Shown here: positions 26,732 to 35,513 of the stretch, in pieces
Numbering within the stretch: position 1 is the stretch's first letter
Layout of the letters: each line of letters begins with the position of its first letter
The notes under the pieces: model-generated
What the model saw: the letters and a program-made list of their open reading frames with translations, nothing else
What the model was told of the DNA's origin: nothing
The model's database searches: none
DNA from: Halococcus thailandensis JCM 13552
GTDB lineage: Archaea; Halobacteriota; Halobacteria; Halobacteriales; Halococcaceae
Direction of reading: 5' to 3'
Length of the DNA stretch: 54,626 bases
NCBI RefSeq assembly: GCF_000336715.1
Contig: NZ_AOMF01000134.1
Span: 1 to 54,626 of the forward strand
Program-made: the position numbers and the translations under genes

Positions 26732-28669
26732 GTGAAATCTCATGGACTGAGTTCCAGTATGAGCACGGTAGACAAGCAACTCGACGAGATAACGTCGACG
26801 ATAACGGACGAACTGCCAAACGACATCTCGGTTTCGGACGTCACCTACGAAGGACCGGAGCTGGTCATCTACACGCGTGACCCGAAGAAGTTCGCGCGCA
26901 ACGGCGATCTGATCCGGACCCTCGCGGGCAAGCTCAGAAAGCGCATCACGGTGCGCCCCGAGCCCGACGCGCTCACGCCGCCCGAAAGCGCCCGCGAGAC
27001 GGTGCGCTCGGTGATCCCCGACGACGCCGACGTCTCGAACGTCGACTTCCACGAGGACACCGGTGAAGTCGTCATTGAGGCCGCGAAACCGGGGATGGTG
27101 ATCGGCCGCCACGGCTCCACCCTCCGGGAGATCACCCAGGAAGTCGGCTGGACGCCCGAGGTCGTCAGAACGCCGCCGATCGAATCCTCGACGGTTTCGA
27201 ACGTCAGGAACTTTCTCAAACAGGAACGCGAGGAGCGCCGCGACATCCTCGAACGGGTCGGCCGACAGATCCACCGCGAGGAGATGTCCGACGACCAGTG
27301 GGTGCGCATCACGACGCTCGGCTGCTGTCGCGAGGTGGGGCGAGCGAGCTTCATTCTCTCGACGCCGGAAACGCGCATTCTCATCGACTGTGGCGACAAA
27401 CCCGGCTCCGACGACGCGCCCTACCTCCAGGTGCCGGAGGCGAACCCGCTCAACTCGATCGACGCCGTCGTCCTGACACACGCCCACCTCGATCACTCGG
27501 CGTTGATCCCACTGCTGTTCAAATACGGCTATGACGGCCCGATCTACACGACCGAGCCGACGCGCGATCTGATGGGACTGCTCCAGCTGGACTATCTCGA
27601 TGTCGCGGCCAAGGAGGGCCGGAGCCCACCCTACGACAGCGCGATGGTGCGCGAGGCGGTCAAACACACGATCCCCATCGAGTACGGCGACGTGACCGAC
27701 ATCGCGCCCGACGTCAAGCTGACGATGCACAACGCAGGCCACATCCTCGGCAGCGCGGTCTCACATTTCCACATCGGCGAGGGCCACTACAACGTCGCCT
27801 TCTCCGGCGACATCCACTACGACGACACCCGGCTGTTCAACGGCGCGGTCAACGACTTCCCGCGCGTCGAGACGCTCGTGATGGAGTCGACCTACGGCGG
27901 CCGCAACGACTACAAGACCGATCAGGAAGACTCCGAGGAGCGTCTCGTCGAGATCATCAACGAGACCGCCGACCGCGGCGGCAAGGTCCTGGTTCCCTCC
28001 TTCGCGGTCGGGCGTTCACAGGAGATCATGCTCGTCCTCGAGGAGGCGATGCGCAACGGGAAGATCCCGGAGATGCCCGTCCACCTCGACGGGATGATCT
28101 GGGAGGCGACGGCGATCCACTCGACCTACCCCGAATATCTCCGCGACGACCTCCGGGATCGCATCTTCCACGACGACGAGAACCCCTTCCTCGCGCCGCA
28201 GTTCAACCACATCGACGAGGGCGAGGACGAACGCGAGGAGGTCGCCGCCGGCGATCCCGCGATCGTCCTCTCGACGTCGGGGATGGTCACCGGTGGCCCG
28301 ATCATGTCCTGGCTCGAACATCTGGGAACCGATCCCGACAGCACGATGACCTTCGTCGGCTATCAGGCACAGGGCACGCTCGGCCGCCGCATTCAGAACG
28401 GGTGGGACGAGATCCCGATGAACGGCGGGCGCGGGCGCTCGGGCACGCTCAATCTCGAACTCGAAGTCGAAACCGTCGACGGGTTCTCGGGCCACGCCGA
28501 CCGGCAGGGGCTCGAAAACTTCGTGAAGACGATGAACCCGCGCCCGGAGAAGGTGCTCTGCGTCCACGGCGACGAACAGAGCGTCCAGGACTTCTCCTCG
28601 GCGCTCTATCACAACTACAACATGCGGACGTTCGCACCGAAGAACCTCGAAACGTTCCGGTTCAAGTAA
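26732..28669 (+). CDS. fttA: aCPSF1 / FttA, transcription-termination beta-CASP ribonuclease
   Basis: FttA (aCPSF1) cuts nascent RNA at U-rich sites and terminates archaeal transcription. Two N-terminal KH domains come first; the second has VIGRHGSTLREITQEVG. The metallo-beta-lactamase core has THAHLDHSAL (HxHxDH), NAGHILGSAV, FSGDIHYDDT and MESTYGG. The beta-CASP part has VPSFAVGRSQEIM and ends with a conserved SGHADRQGLE and VHGDE. All catalytic motifs are intact. The GTG at 26732 has a good Shine-Dalgarno site nine bases upstream, giving 645 residues. The ATG at 26759 (MSTVDKQ, 636 residues) is the start one would pick from the family N-terminus alone. Both are plausible. Confidence 0.95.
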   Translation: MKSHGLSSSMSTVDKQLDEITSTITDELPNDISVSDVTYEGPELVIYTRDPKKFARNGDLIRTLAGKLRKRITVRPEPDALTPPESARETVRSVIPDDADVSNVDFHEDTGEVVIEAAKPGMVIGRHGSTLREITQEVGWTPEVVRTPPIESSTVSNVRNFLKQEREERRDILERVGRQIHREEMSDDQWVRITTLGCCREVGRASFILSTPETRILIDCGDKPGSDDAPYLQVPEANPLNSIDAVVLTHAHLDHSALIPLLFKYGYDGPIYTTEPTRDLMGLLQLDYLDVAAKEGRSPPYDSAMVREAVKHTIPIEYGDVTDIAPDVKLTMHNAGHILGSAVSHFHIGEGHYNVAFSGDIHYDDTRLFNGAVNDFPRVETLVMESTYGGRNDYKTDQEDSEERLVEIINETADRGGKVLVPSFAVGRSQEIMLVLEEAMRNGKIPEMPVHLDGMIWEATAIHSTYPEYLRDDLRDRIFHDDENPFLAPQFNHIDEGEDEREEVAAGDPAIVLSTSGMVTGGPIMSWLEHLGTDPDSTMTFVGYQAQGTLGRRIQNGWDEIPMNGGRGRSGTLNLELEVETVDGFSGHADRQGLENFVKTMNPRPEKVLCVHGDEQSVQDFSSALYHNYNMRTFAPKNLETFRFK

Positions 28670-28726
28670 TCAGTAGCGCGGTCCCCGCACGAGACGGTGT
28701 GCTGACTGTTCTGACTGCTGTTCGGC

Positions 28727-29095
28727 GTGACACAGCATCCTTCCAGCATCGATCCTGTCGGCGAAACGACTAACACGGAGCAGCCGCGTATCTCTACGTG
28801 GGTGTCGAGCGTGTACACACCACATGGATCGACTGGCAATGGTCGGCCGACGGTCTCCGAGAGTGACGGGACGAAACGCATCGGATCGCTCGAACATCAT
28901 CTCTGTGGTGCTGGCGGCTTGCTGGTGGCCATCGTACTCACGGTCCTGTTCTACCCGGTTCTCGTCTCGCTCGCACTCGGACTCGAGATGCTTGCCACGA
29001 CGGCGCTCGTTTCGGCGGTCGTTCTCGTCTGGTGTCTTGCGTGGATCGGTCTCGAACTGCTCTGGGAGTGGCAGGCGGAGCGCGATTCCACATAA
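28727..29095 (+). CDS. small hypothetical membrane protein
   Basis: The 122-residue reading frame starts at a GTG. The first 60 residues are polar and low in order. Residues about 62-115 form two transmembrane segments (GGLLVAIVLTVLFYPVLVSL and TTALVSAVVLVWCLAWIGL), ending in a charged LLWEWQAERDST. The hydrophobic hairpin is convincing as coding; the true start is uncertain and may lie inside the polar part. It sits between fttA and the DMT permease on the same strand. Function is unknown. Confidence 0.5.
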   Translation: MTQHPSSIDPVGETTNTEQPRISTWVSSVYTPHGSTGNGRPTVSESDGTKRIGSLEHHLCGAGGLLVAIVLTVLFYPVLVSLALGLEMLATTALVSAVVLVWCLAWIGLELLWEWQAERDST

Positions 29096-29220
29096 CTACT
29101 GCTCGATTCTGTTGGCCCAGCGTGCCACGAACGGAGAAGCGAATCGCCTTGCGCACGGGTGGACGTGTTCCGGTGGAATGCGCCGCTCGCTGCGTCACGA
29201 CCGCTATTTGACATCGTTGT

Positions 29221-29237
29221 TGATCGTAAATCGATCA
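29221..29237. promoter_or_regulatory. inverted repeat upstream of the DMT permease
   Basis: TGATCG and CGATCA are separated by five bases (TAAAT), 35 bases before the permease ATG. It could be an operator or the base of a small hairpin; no regulator gene is adjacent. Confidence 0.3.
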
Positions 29238-29271
29238 CAACAGCTATCCAGGGACCGATACAGTCTCTGCC

Positions 29272-30174
29272 ATGGATACTGTTGTTGTGGGGCTTGCTCT
29301 TCTGACTGCAATGAGTTGGGGCATCTCGGATCCACTCTCGAAAGCAGGCATGGAGCGGGGCGGAACGCCGCTGTTGGCCTCGATCGTCGTCGTCTCGGTG
29401 AGTGTGATCGGCTACTGGCTCTCGCTCGTCATCAGAGGGTTCGATCTCTTCGCGCTCCCGCTCTGGGTAGTAGGTGCGTTTTTCGGGATCGGACTCGTCT
29501 CGACCGGACTCGCTCGCCTGCTGAACTACGTCGGCGTCGAGCGCGCCGGGGCCAGCGTCAACAGCGCGACGGTCAACACGCGTCCGTTGTGGGCGACGAT
29601 CCTCGCGATCGTCTTTCTCGGCGAATCGATCACGGCCCAGGGAGTAGTGGGCATTCTCTGTGTCGTGAGCGGGCTGGGACTCGTCGCGTTCTCGGGTGGC
29701 GGCGACATCACCGGCTGGAACAAACGTGATCTGCTCTTCCCGCTCGGGGCAGCACTCACGTTCGCGTTCGGGAACGTCGCCCGCCGCTATCTGTTCACCA
29801 ACACGGGCGCGACACCGCTGGATGCGGTCGCGCTCAACGAACTCGCTGGGCTCGTCGGACTACTATCCTTCATCCTCTACTCGCAACGCGGGCAGTTGCG
29901 CTCGTTTTTCCGGATTCCGCGGGAGGCGTACGCGTATTTCGTCGGCTGTGGGATCTTCAGCGCGCTCGCGCTGTTCGGGCTGTTCGCCGCCCTGGAACGG
30001 GGCCAGGTGACCGTCGTCGACCCGCTTTCGAGTCCGACCTCCCTGTTCGCGATCCTCGTGACGGTCCTGTTCTTCCGCCAGGTCGAATCGATCACGCGAC
30101 GGCTGCTCGTCGGTGCCGTTCTGGTGATCTCCGGTGTCGTACTCATCACCGGACCACAGTTCCTGACGCTGTGA
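29272..30174 (+). CDS. DMT-superfamily permease (EamA family)
   Basis: The 300-residue protein has ten transmembrane segments in two EamA repeats. It starts MDTVVVGLALLTAMSWGISD; the repeat ends are marked by TILAIVFLGESITAQGVVGI and, in the second half, LFAILVTVLFFRQVESITRR with LVGAVLVISGVVLITG. The family exports or imports small metabolites such as amino acids or nucleobases; the substrate cannot be predicted. It has a 176-base upstream region with an inverted repeat. Confidence 0.87.
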   Translation: MDTVVVGLALLTAMSWGISDPLSKAGMERGGTPLLASIVVVSVSVIGYWLSLVIRGFDLFALPLWVVGAFFGIGLVSTGLARLLNYVGVERAGASVNSATVNTRPLWATILAIVFLGESITAQGVVGILCVVSGLGLVAFSGGGDITGWNKRDLLFPLGAALTFAFGNVARRYLFTNTGATPLDAVALNELAGLVGLLSFILYSQRGQLRSFFRIPREAYAYFVGCGIFSALALFGLFAALERGQVTVVDPLSSPTSLFAILVTVLFFRQVESITRRLLVGAVLVISGVVLITGPQFLTL

Positions 30175-30351
30175 TCCGAGCGAATACACGGCATAGCGAT
30201 CGAGGTGCCGACGAACGATAGCTTCATGCAACGCGGTCGTGAGTCCTCCGACGATGGCCCACAGCAGATCACGCGCGGGGCGATGCCCGGTGCAGGCTGC
30301 CGACTCACGGTCGCGATGGCTCACCGACTTCGATGTCGGAGCAGCGAGACG

Positions 30352-31296
30352 ATGACCACCACCTCGACACAACTGACGGTCGCGATGGTCCTCCCGGGCG
30401 ACGTGGACGACGACGGATTCGTTCAGGCGGGCGACGAGGCACTCTCCACCATCGAGCACGAACTCGGTGCCGCAACCCGATCGATCGAGGGCGTGGCGTC
30501 GGAGACGGAATCGCTGGCGACAGCCATCAGGGATCTCGCAACCGAGCGTCCCGACCTGCTCATCGTCCACGGCGGGCAGGGCTCTGCGGCCGCGGCCGAT
30601 GTGGCCCCGGATCATCCGGACATTGCGTTCGTGGTGACACAGGGATCGGTCACCGGCCCGAATCTCGCGAGTTACGTGGTTCTGCAGGAGCAGTCGGCCT
30701 TTCTCGCCGGAGCCGCTGCCGGTCTCCTCACCGAGAGCGACGTCGTGGGACATATCTCCGGGATTCGCGTCCCACCCGGCCTCAAGGGACGGGCCGCCTA
30801 CGCCGCCGGCGTCGCACACACCAACCCGGACGCGACGCTACTCACCACCTTCGCCGGCGATCAGGACGACGCGGATCTCGCCCGCCGCGTCGCCGAAGCT
30901 CAGATCGAACGGAGTGCGGACACGATCTTCACCATGCTCAACACGGGCCGTTCGGGCGCGATCACGGCCGCCGACGAGCACGGCATCGATCTGTTCGGCA
31001 ACGTCGGCACCTGGTATCCGGATCACCCCGAGACCTTCGTCGGATCGGCGGTCGCGGACGTCGGTGCCGATGCGATCGCGGCCGCCAGGGATTTCGAAAA
31101 CGGCGACTGGCAGGCCGACCGGATCGTCGAGATCGGGCTGGAGGAGCCGGAGGCCGTCCGGCTGTCGCTCGCGCCGGACGTGCCGGACGACGTTCGCGAG
31201 CGCGTCGATGCACTGGCCGAGCGCATCGTCGCGGGTAAGCTCGCAGTCGAGACCGACTACGATGGTCCGGAGTTCGCTCCGTTCGACGCGGAGTGA
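30352..31296 (+). CDS. BMP-family substrate-binding-fold protein without signal peptide
   Basis: The 314-residue protein matches the basic membrane protein (BMP/Med, PF02608) fold: LTVAMVLPGDVDDDGFVQAG at the N-terminus, RPDLLIVHGGQGSAAAADVA, DIAFVVTQGS, EQSAFLAGAAAGLLTESDVV, HTNPDATLLTTFAG and FGNVGTWYPDHPETFVGSAV. BMP proteins usually are lipoproteins that feed nucleosides to ABC importers. Here neither the ATG at 30352 nor an earlier in-frame start at 30205 gives a signal peptide or lipobox, and no ABC genes are adjacent. A cytoplasmic ligand-binding or sensing role, as for Med-like proteins, is therefore likely. Confidence 0.78.
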   Translation: MTTTSTQLTVAMVLPGDVDDDGFVQAGDEALSTIEHELGAATRSIEGVASETESLATAIRDLATERPDLLIVHGGQGSAAAADVAPDHPDIAFVVTQGSVTGPNLASYVVLQEQSAFLAGAAAGLLTESDVVGHISGIRVPPGLKGRAAYAAGVAHTNPDATLLTTFAGDQDDADLARRVAEAQIERSADTIFTMLNTGRSGAITAADEHGIDLFGNVGTWYPDHPETFVGSAVADVGADAIAAARDFENGDWQADRIVEIGLEEPEAVRLSLAPDVPDDVRERVDALAERIVAGKLAVETDYDGPEFAPFDAE

Positions 31297-31340
31297 TCGA
31301 ACAGGACAAAAGTCAATGAGTGCGGTCGGTACCGTCGATA

Positions 31341-32144
31341 TCAGTCCGCCTCGGACGGGTCGACGACCTCGTCGGTTGCGGGATAGACGCCCACCTGCTC
31401 GCAGCGATCGCCCATCGGGCAGGCGTCGGGATCGTCGAGACAGGCAGGGCTGCGTGCGGTGCAGTATTCGCGACCGAACTGGATCGTCGCCGTGTGGCCG
31501 AACCCACATTTCTCGGCGGGCACCTGCGCTTCGAGCACTTCTCGGACGTCCTCGTGATCGGCGTCGGCCGGGGCGATCCCGAGTCGTCGATAGATCCGGT
31601 GAACGTGCGTATCGACCGGGAAGACACCCGCGCGTCCGCCCGAAAACAGGAGTACACAGTCGGCGGTTTTCGGTCCGACACCCGAGAAGTCGAGCAGCGT
31701 CTCACGCACCGTCGCGGGCTCCTCCTCGGTGACGAACTCGTCGAACGCTGCGGCGCTGCCGTACTCGTCGACGACGCGCTCGGCGATGGCGATCATCGTC
31801 TCGGATTTCTGGTTGTAGAGGCCCGCCGACTCGATCGTCTCGGCGAGCGTCGACTGCTCGGCGTCGGCGAGTGCTTTCGCGAGATCGGCTCCCTCGCCGT
31901 AGCGAGCCATCAGTGCGTCGTGGGCGGGCTGGCTCGCCTTGTCGCTCGTGTTCTGACTCAAAATCGTGCGCACGAGACACTCGAAGGCATCCTGGCCGCC
32001 GTAGGTCTTCTGCCAGTAGAGCTCGCCGAGCCGATCGACGACCGCCTCGGCACGCGTTTCGGCGTCGCGCTCGTCGAATTCCGCGGCGAGACCGCCACCG
32101 TCGTACCCACCGCTGATGTTCTCCGTCGGTTCGTCCTCGCTCAT
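31341..32144 (-). CDS. nth: endonuclease III-type DNA glycosylase/AP lyase
   Basis: The 267-residue protein repairs oxidised pyrimidines. The helix-hairpin-helix FSGVGPKTADCVLL carries the catalytic Lys (about residue 159). FPVDTHVHRI carries the catalytic Asp (about 178). The C-terminal iron-sulfur loop has Cys at about 228, 235, 242 and 248, i.e. spacing 6-6-5 instead of the classical 6-2-5. A 40-residue acidic N-terminal extension is haloarchaeal in character. The ATG at 32144 is preferred; an in-frame start at 32168 would add eight residues. The DUF371 gene lies 30 bases upstream on the same strand. Confidence 0.9.
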   Translation of the reverse strand: MSEDEPTENISGGYDGGGLAAEFDERDAETRAEAVVDRLGELYWQKTYGGQDAFECLVRTILSQNTSDKASQPAHDALMARYGEGADLAKALADAEQSTLAETIESAGLYNQKSETMIAIAERVVDEYGSAAAFDEFVTEEEPATVRETLLDFSGVGPKTADCVLLFSGGRAGVFPVDTHVHRIYRRLGIAPADADHEDVREVLEAQVPAEKCGFGHTATIQFGREYCTARSPACLDDPDACPMGDRCEQVGVYPATDEVVDPSEAD

Positions 32145-32174
32145 GTCTTCCCCTCGTGGGCCGGCCACAAAACG

Positions 32175-32588
32175 CTATTCGACGCGGAACACAGCCGTGA
32201 TCTCGACCCCATCGGCGAGCGCGTCGGCGAAGGTTCGATCGAGATCGGTGGCCGCTTTATCGGCTCCGACCATCACGGTGCGATCGTCGACGTAGTCGCT
32301 CGTCCGGCAGACGAGGCTTCGATCGTTCGTGCATTCGAGCTCCGGATGGCCGCGACCGGTGACGGTCTCGGTGTGATCGCCGGCGTCGAGCGTCAGCGTG
32401 ATCGTCGCCTCGCTGTCGCGGCAGGCCTCGACGAACGCGGGGTCGAAGTCGGCGGGTGCGCGGTCGGCCTCGATGCCGAGAATGCAGTCGCCCGCCGGCG
32501 TCAGATAGTCGTCTCGGGTCAGTTCGAGCGTGCTCGCGTGGCGCGCGGTGACGTTCTCGTGGCCGCGCGCACGGACGCGTTCGTCCAT
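32175..32588 (-). CDS. DUF371 family protein
   Basis: The 137-residue protein has the DUF371 core RGHENVTARHASTLELTRDD, YLTPAGDCILGIEADRAP and TVTGRGHPELECTNDRSLV. The family is nearly universal in archaea but has no assigned function; its fold is predicted to be beta-rich. An in-frame ATG three codons earlier (32597) is possible. Upstream of, and on the same strand as, endonuclease III with 30 bases between, it is probably co-transcribed with it, which hints at nucleic-acid or nucleotide biology without proving it. Confidence 0.85.
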   Translation of the reverse strand: MDERVRARGHENVTARHASTLELTRDDYLTPAGDCILGIEADRAPADFDPAFVEACRDSEATITLTLDAGDHTETVTGRGHPELECTNDRSLVCRTSDYVDDRTVMVGADKAATDLDRTFADALADGVEITAVFRVE

Positions 32589-32681
32589 ACCAGCCATCGC
32601 CGGAATCGACGGTTATAGCTTCGCGTTTCGAGCGCTGACCCACGACACAAGGGCTATGGCTGCGGCGAACCCTCAACTGCT

Positions 32682-34340
32682 ATGAAACTGCACGAGTGGA
32701 CGGCTGCGGCGGTCGAGCCCGGCGACGGCCCACCTGAAGCCGACGACTGGCATGCCGTCGATCCGGCGGCTCCCGACGAGTTCGTCGGCGAGCACGCCGT
32801 CGCCTACCGAACGGAGTTCGCCGATCCGCGCGAGGGTGACGAACGGGCGCTGCTCACCCTTCGCGGACTTTACGCCCACGCTCGCGTCTGGCTGAACGGC
32901 GCGTTCGTCGGCCGCCACGACACCTACTTCACGCCGTTCCGAACGGTGGTTGATCCCGACACGGAAAACGAACTGCTCGTCGAGTGTCGCGCGCCTGAGG
33001 ACCGTTTCGGCGGCGTCTTCGAGACAGGACTGGTTTCCGAACGCAAACGCGTGCCCGGCATACGCCGGGGTGCCAGCGTCGAGAGCGTACCGGAGGCCGT
33101 CATCACCGATCTCACGGTTCGCACCGCCGAAACGGACGAGGAAGTGGGCGTCAACGCCATCGTCACGATCGATGCGGGCAGCGATCTCGACGGTCGCGTG
33201 CGACTCTCGCTGCAGCCCGAGGGGGCGGACGGCGCGAGCGCACTGACGCAGGTCGGCGTCCAGGCGAGTGCGGGCGAGCGCGTCGTCGTCCAGGGACAGC
33301 TGTCGGTGCGCGATCCCGACCGGTGGTGGCCTCGCGGCACCGGTCCACAGAACCGTTACACCGTCCGTGCACGCCTCGGCGAGCACGAACGCACGGCAAC
33401 GACCGGCTTTCGAACCGTCGACTACGGCCCGGACGGCCTGTCGGTCAACGGGACGCACGTGCCGGTGCGCGGGCTCGTCTCGCTGCCCGACGAGAGTGCG
33501 ACCGACGTCATCGACCGCGCGATCGCGGCGAACGCGACGCTCGTCCGCCCGTACGGCCACGTGCCGCCCGAATCGTTCTACGAAGCCGCCGACGCCGCCG
33601 GTATGCTCGTCTGTCAGGACGTGCCGATGAGTGCAGGTGCGCTCGACGTCGAGCGCGCGCGGCTTGTCGCACGCACGCTCGCCGGCGCAGTCGGTCATCG
33701 GCCGAGCCTCGCCGCGTTCGCCGTTCGCGACGACGCCCACGGGTTCGATGTCACGACCGAGGAAGCGGACTGGCGCGTGCTCCGATCGACGGGGAACGGT
33801 GACGGCGGCGCGGCGACGGCGACGGCGGCCAAAACGTCGCTGCCCGACGACGCGATCGTGCTCTCGATGCCGGGTCTCGATACCGGGGCCGATGCCGACG
33901 ACGAGGCCGTGGAATCCTGGGTGCTCGATGGCCACGCGAGCGACGAGACCCGAACGCGCTACGTGGTGCCAGGAGCCGCCGAGGCGACGCAGGCACGACG
34001 GGCGATCGAGACGCTGCGGCTGTCGGCGAAACCGTTCGTGACGGTTTTCGATCCGTCGGAAGAGGGTATCGACACTGTCGAAGCCGCCTTCGAACCGGTC
34101 ACGGTGGTACTCGACGACACGGCGGCGGAGCCACGGGCCGTCGTCGTCAACGACACGCCCGAAACGGTCACTGGCGAGGTCGACTGGCGGGCCGGCACCG
34201 AGAGCGGGAATCTGTCAGTCACCGTCGGTCCGTTCTCGCAGGCGGTGGCTGGCGAACTCGACGCGTCGACCGATCGCGAACGGATCGCGTTGACGCTCGT
34301 GACCGACGATCGGCAGGTGGAAAACGAGAACGAGCGGTGA
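32682..34340 (+). CDS. glycoside hydrolase family 2-like protein, probably inactive
   Basis: The 552-residue protein follows the GH2 layout. A jelly-roll sugar-binding domain (residues about 40-115, with LRGLYAHARVWLNGAFVGRH) and an immunoglobulin-like domain (about 130-245) precede a short TIM-barrel region. That region starts GLSVNGTHVPVRGLVSLPDE and runs through SFYEAADAAGMLVCQDVPM. Where active GH2 enzymes have a HPS...NE acid/base motif, this protein has VGHRPSLAAFAVRDDAHGF, with no Glu after Asn. No clear nucleophile Glu follows, and the barrel is shorter than usual. It looks like a GH2-derived pseudoenzyme or carbohydrate-binding protein. It has no signal peptide. Confidence 0.72.
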   Translation: MKLHEWTAAAVEPGDGPPEADDWHAVDPAAPDEFVGEHAVAYRTEFADPREGDERALLTLRGLYAHARVWLNGAFVGRHDTYFTPFRTVVDPDTENELLVECRAPEDRFGGVFETGLVSERKRVPGIRRGASVESVPEAVITDLTVRTAETDEEVGVNAIVTIDAGSDLDGRVRLSLQPEGADGASALTQVGVQASAGERVVVQGQLSVRDPDRWWPRGTGPQNRYTVRARLGEHERTATTGFRTVDYGPDGLSVNGTHVPVRGLVSLPDESATDVIDRAIAANATLVRPYGHVPPESFYEAADAAGMLVCQDVPMSAGALDVERARLVARTLAGAVGHRPSLAAFAVRDDAHGFDVTTEEADWRVLRSTGNGDGGAATATAAKTSLPDDAIVLSMPGLDTGADADDEAVESWVLDGHASDETRTRYVVPGAAEATQARRAIETLRLSAKPFVTVFDPSEEGIDTVEAAFEPVTVVLDDTAAEPRAVVVNDTPETVTGEVDWRAGTESGNLSVTVGPFSQAVAGELDASTDRERIALTLVTDDRQVENENER

Positions 34341-34393
34341 ACGGGTCGAGAGGGCGAGAGTGGGCCGAGAGAGAACGACCCACACGATCACAA

Positions 34394-34432
34394 CGCTTAA
34401 ACCGTTTCTGGCAGTATTGGTACATGCCAGAA
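34394..34432 (+). promoter_or_regulatory. promoter with inverted repeat ahead of the coiled-coil gene
   Basis: CGCTTAAAC (TATA-like, about 34394-34401) is followed by the perfect 8-bp inverted repeat TTCTGGCA (34406-34413) and TGCCAGAA (34425-34432) with an 11-base spacer. The repeat spans the predicted transcription start near 34424 and lies about 120 bases before the ATG at 34548. It may be an operator. Confidence 0.4.
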
Positions 34433-34547
34433 CGCTGCCGGCGTCACAGTGGTATCGCACAGAGAATGATACGGACCACTCCTCAGAGACGACGAGCGCC
34501 CGTGAGTGGCAACCGTACGCTGGCACGGCTGGGATAGCAACAGAACC

Positions 34548-35438
34548 ATGGCAAGCACGATCGATCAATCCGAAAACGTCGAACTGACCGACGACGACCT
34601 CGAAAACGACTCGAAAGGACAGCTCATCAAACTCGCCGGCAAGCTCCGCGACCGGCGCAACGACCTGAACCAGGCGGCCTCCGAGCGCGCCGACAAGCGC
34701 GACGAGCTCAACGCGAAGACACGAGAGCAGGTCGACCTCGCACAGGAACACCGCGAGAAACGCGACGAGCTCAACGAGAAGGTACAGGAGCACAAGCAGA
34801 AGCGCAACGAGCTCAACGCCGAGGCCAACGAACTGTTCGACGAGGTCGACGAGATGAAAGGCGACCTCGAACTCGATGAGGGCAAGGATCTCGATGAGCT
34901 CGAAGACGAGATCGAGAAGCTCGAGTTCCGCCAGCAGACCGAGGTACTCTCGACGGAGGACGAGCGCGAACTCATCGAGAAAATCGAGAACAAACGCGAG
35001 CAGTATCGCGAGCGAAAGGAAGCGCTCGACGACACCGACGGGCTCGAAGAGGTCAAAGCCGAGGCCGAGGAGATCCGCGCCGAAGCCTCCAAACACCACG
35101 AGAAGGTGACGGAGCTCGCCGACGAGGCCCAGGAGCACCACAACCAGATGATCGAGGCCTACCGCGAGGCCGACGACGTCCGCGACGAGGCCGACGAGTG
35201 GCACGAGAAGTTCGTCGATGCCCAGGAAGCCGCCGACCGCCACCACGAGGACTTCGTCGAGGTGCAAAAGCGCCTGCGCGAGATGGACAAAGAGGAAGAA
35301 GAGGAGCGCAAATCCGAGCGCGACCAGCGTCGCGAGGAGGCCGAGGCCGAGGCCGAGGAGATCTACGAGCAGTTCAAGCAGGGCGAAACCCTCGACACCG
35401 AGGACCTGATGAAACTGCAGAAAGCAGGCAAGCTCTAA
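34548..35438 (+). CDS. long coiled-coil protein (haloarchaeal DUF7121 type)
   Basis: The 296-residue protein is almost all charged helix. Heptad-rich stretches such as RDRRNDLNQAASERADKRDE and KRNELNAEANELFDEVDEM continue to near residue 280, and the end is TLDTEDLMKLQKAGKL. There are no cysteines and no membrane segment. Homologues are annotated as coiled-coil proteins, sometimes wrongly as phosphoserine phosphatase; function is not known. The ATG at 34548 is preferred over an in-frame start at 34506. The long leader with an inverted repeat is unusual. The opposite strand is open and would encode a Leu/Val-rich shadow; the coiled coil is the real product. Confidence 0.85.
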   Translation: MASTIDQSENVELTDDDLENDSKGQLIKLAGKLRDRRNDLNQAASERADKRDELNAKTREQVDLAQEHREKRDELNEKVQEHKQKRNELNAEANELFDEVDEMKGDLELDEGKDLDELEDEIEKLEFRQQTEVLSTEDERELIEKIENKREQYRERKEALDDTDGLEEVKAEAEEIRAEASKHHEKVTELADEAQEHHNQMIEAYREADDVRDEADEWHEKFVDAQEAADRHHEDFVEVQKRLREMDKEEEEERKSERDQRREEAEAEAEEIYEQFKQGETLDTEDLMKLQKAGKL

Positions 35439-35513
35439 GTTCGCGTCCCGACTGCGACGCCCAGATCGTCGCCACGAGCGAAGATTCATCCGCCGCGCGC
35501 CCGACGAGCAGGT

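Noticed and set aside
34215-35489. 424-codon minus-strand frame that looks like a Leu/Val-rich membrane protein
   Set aside because: It is the complement of the coiled-coil gene; GAG/GAC/AAG-rich helix codons read backwards give Leu, Val and Phe. The forward coiled coil has coherent heptads and a proper start.
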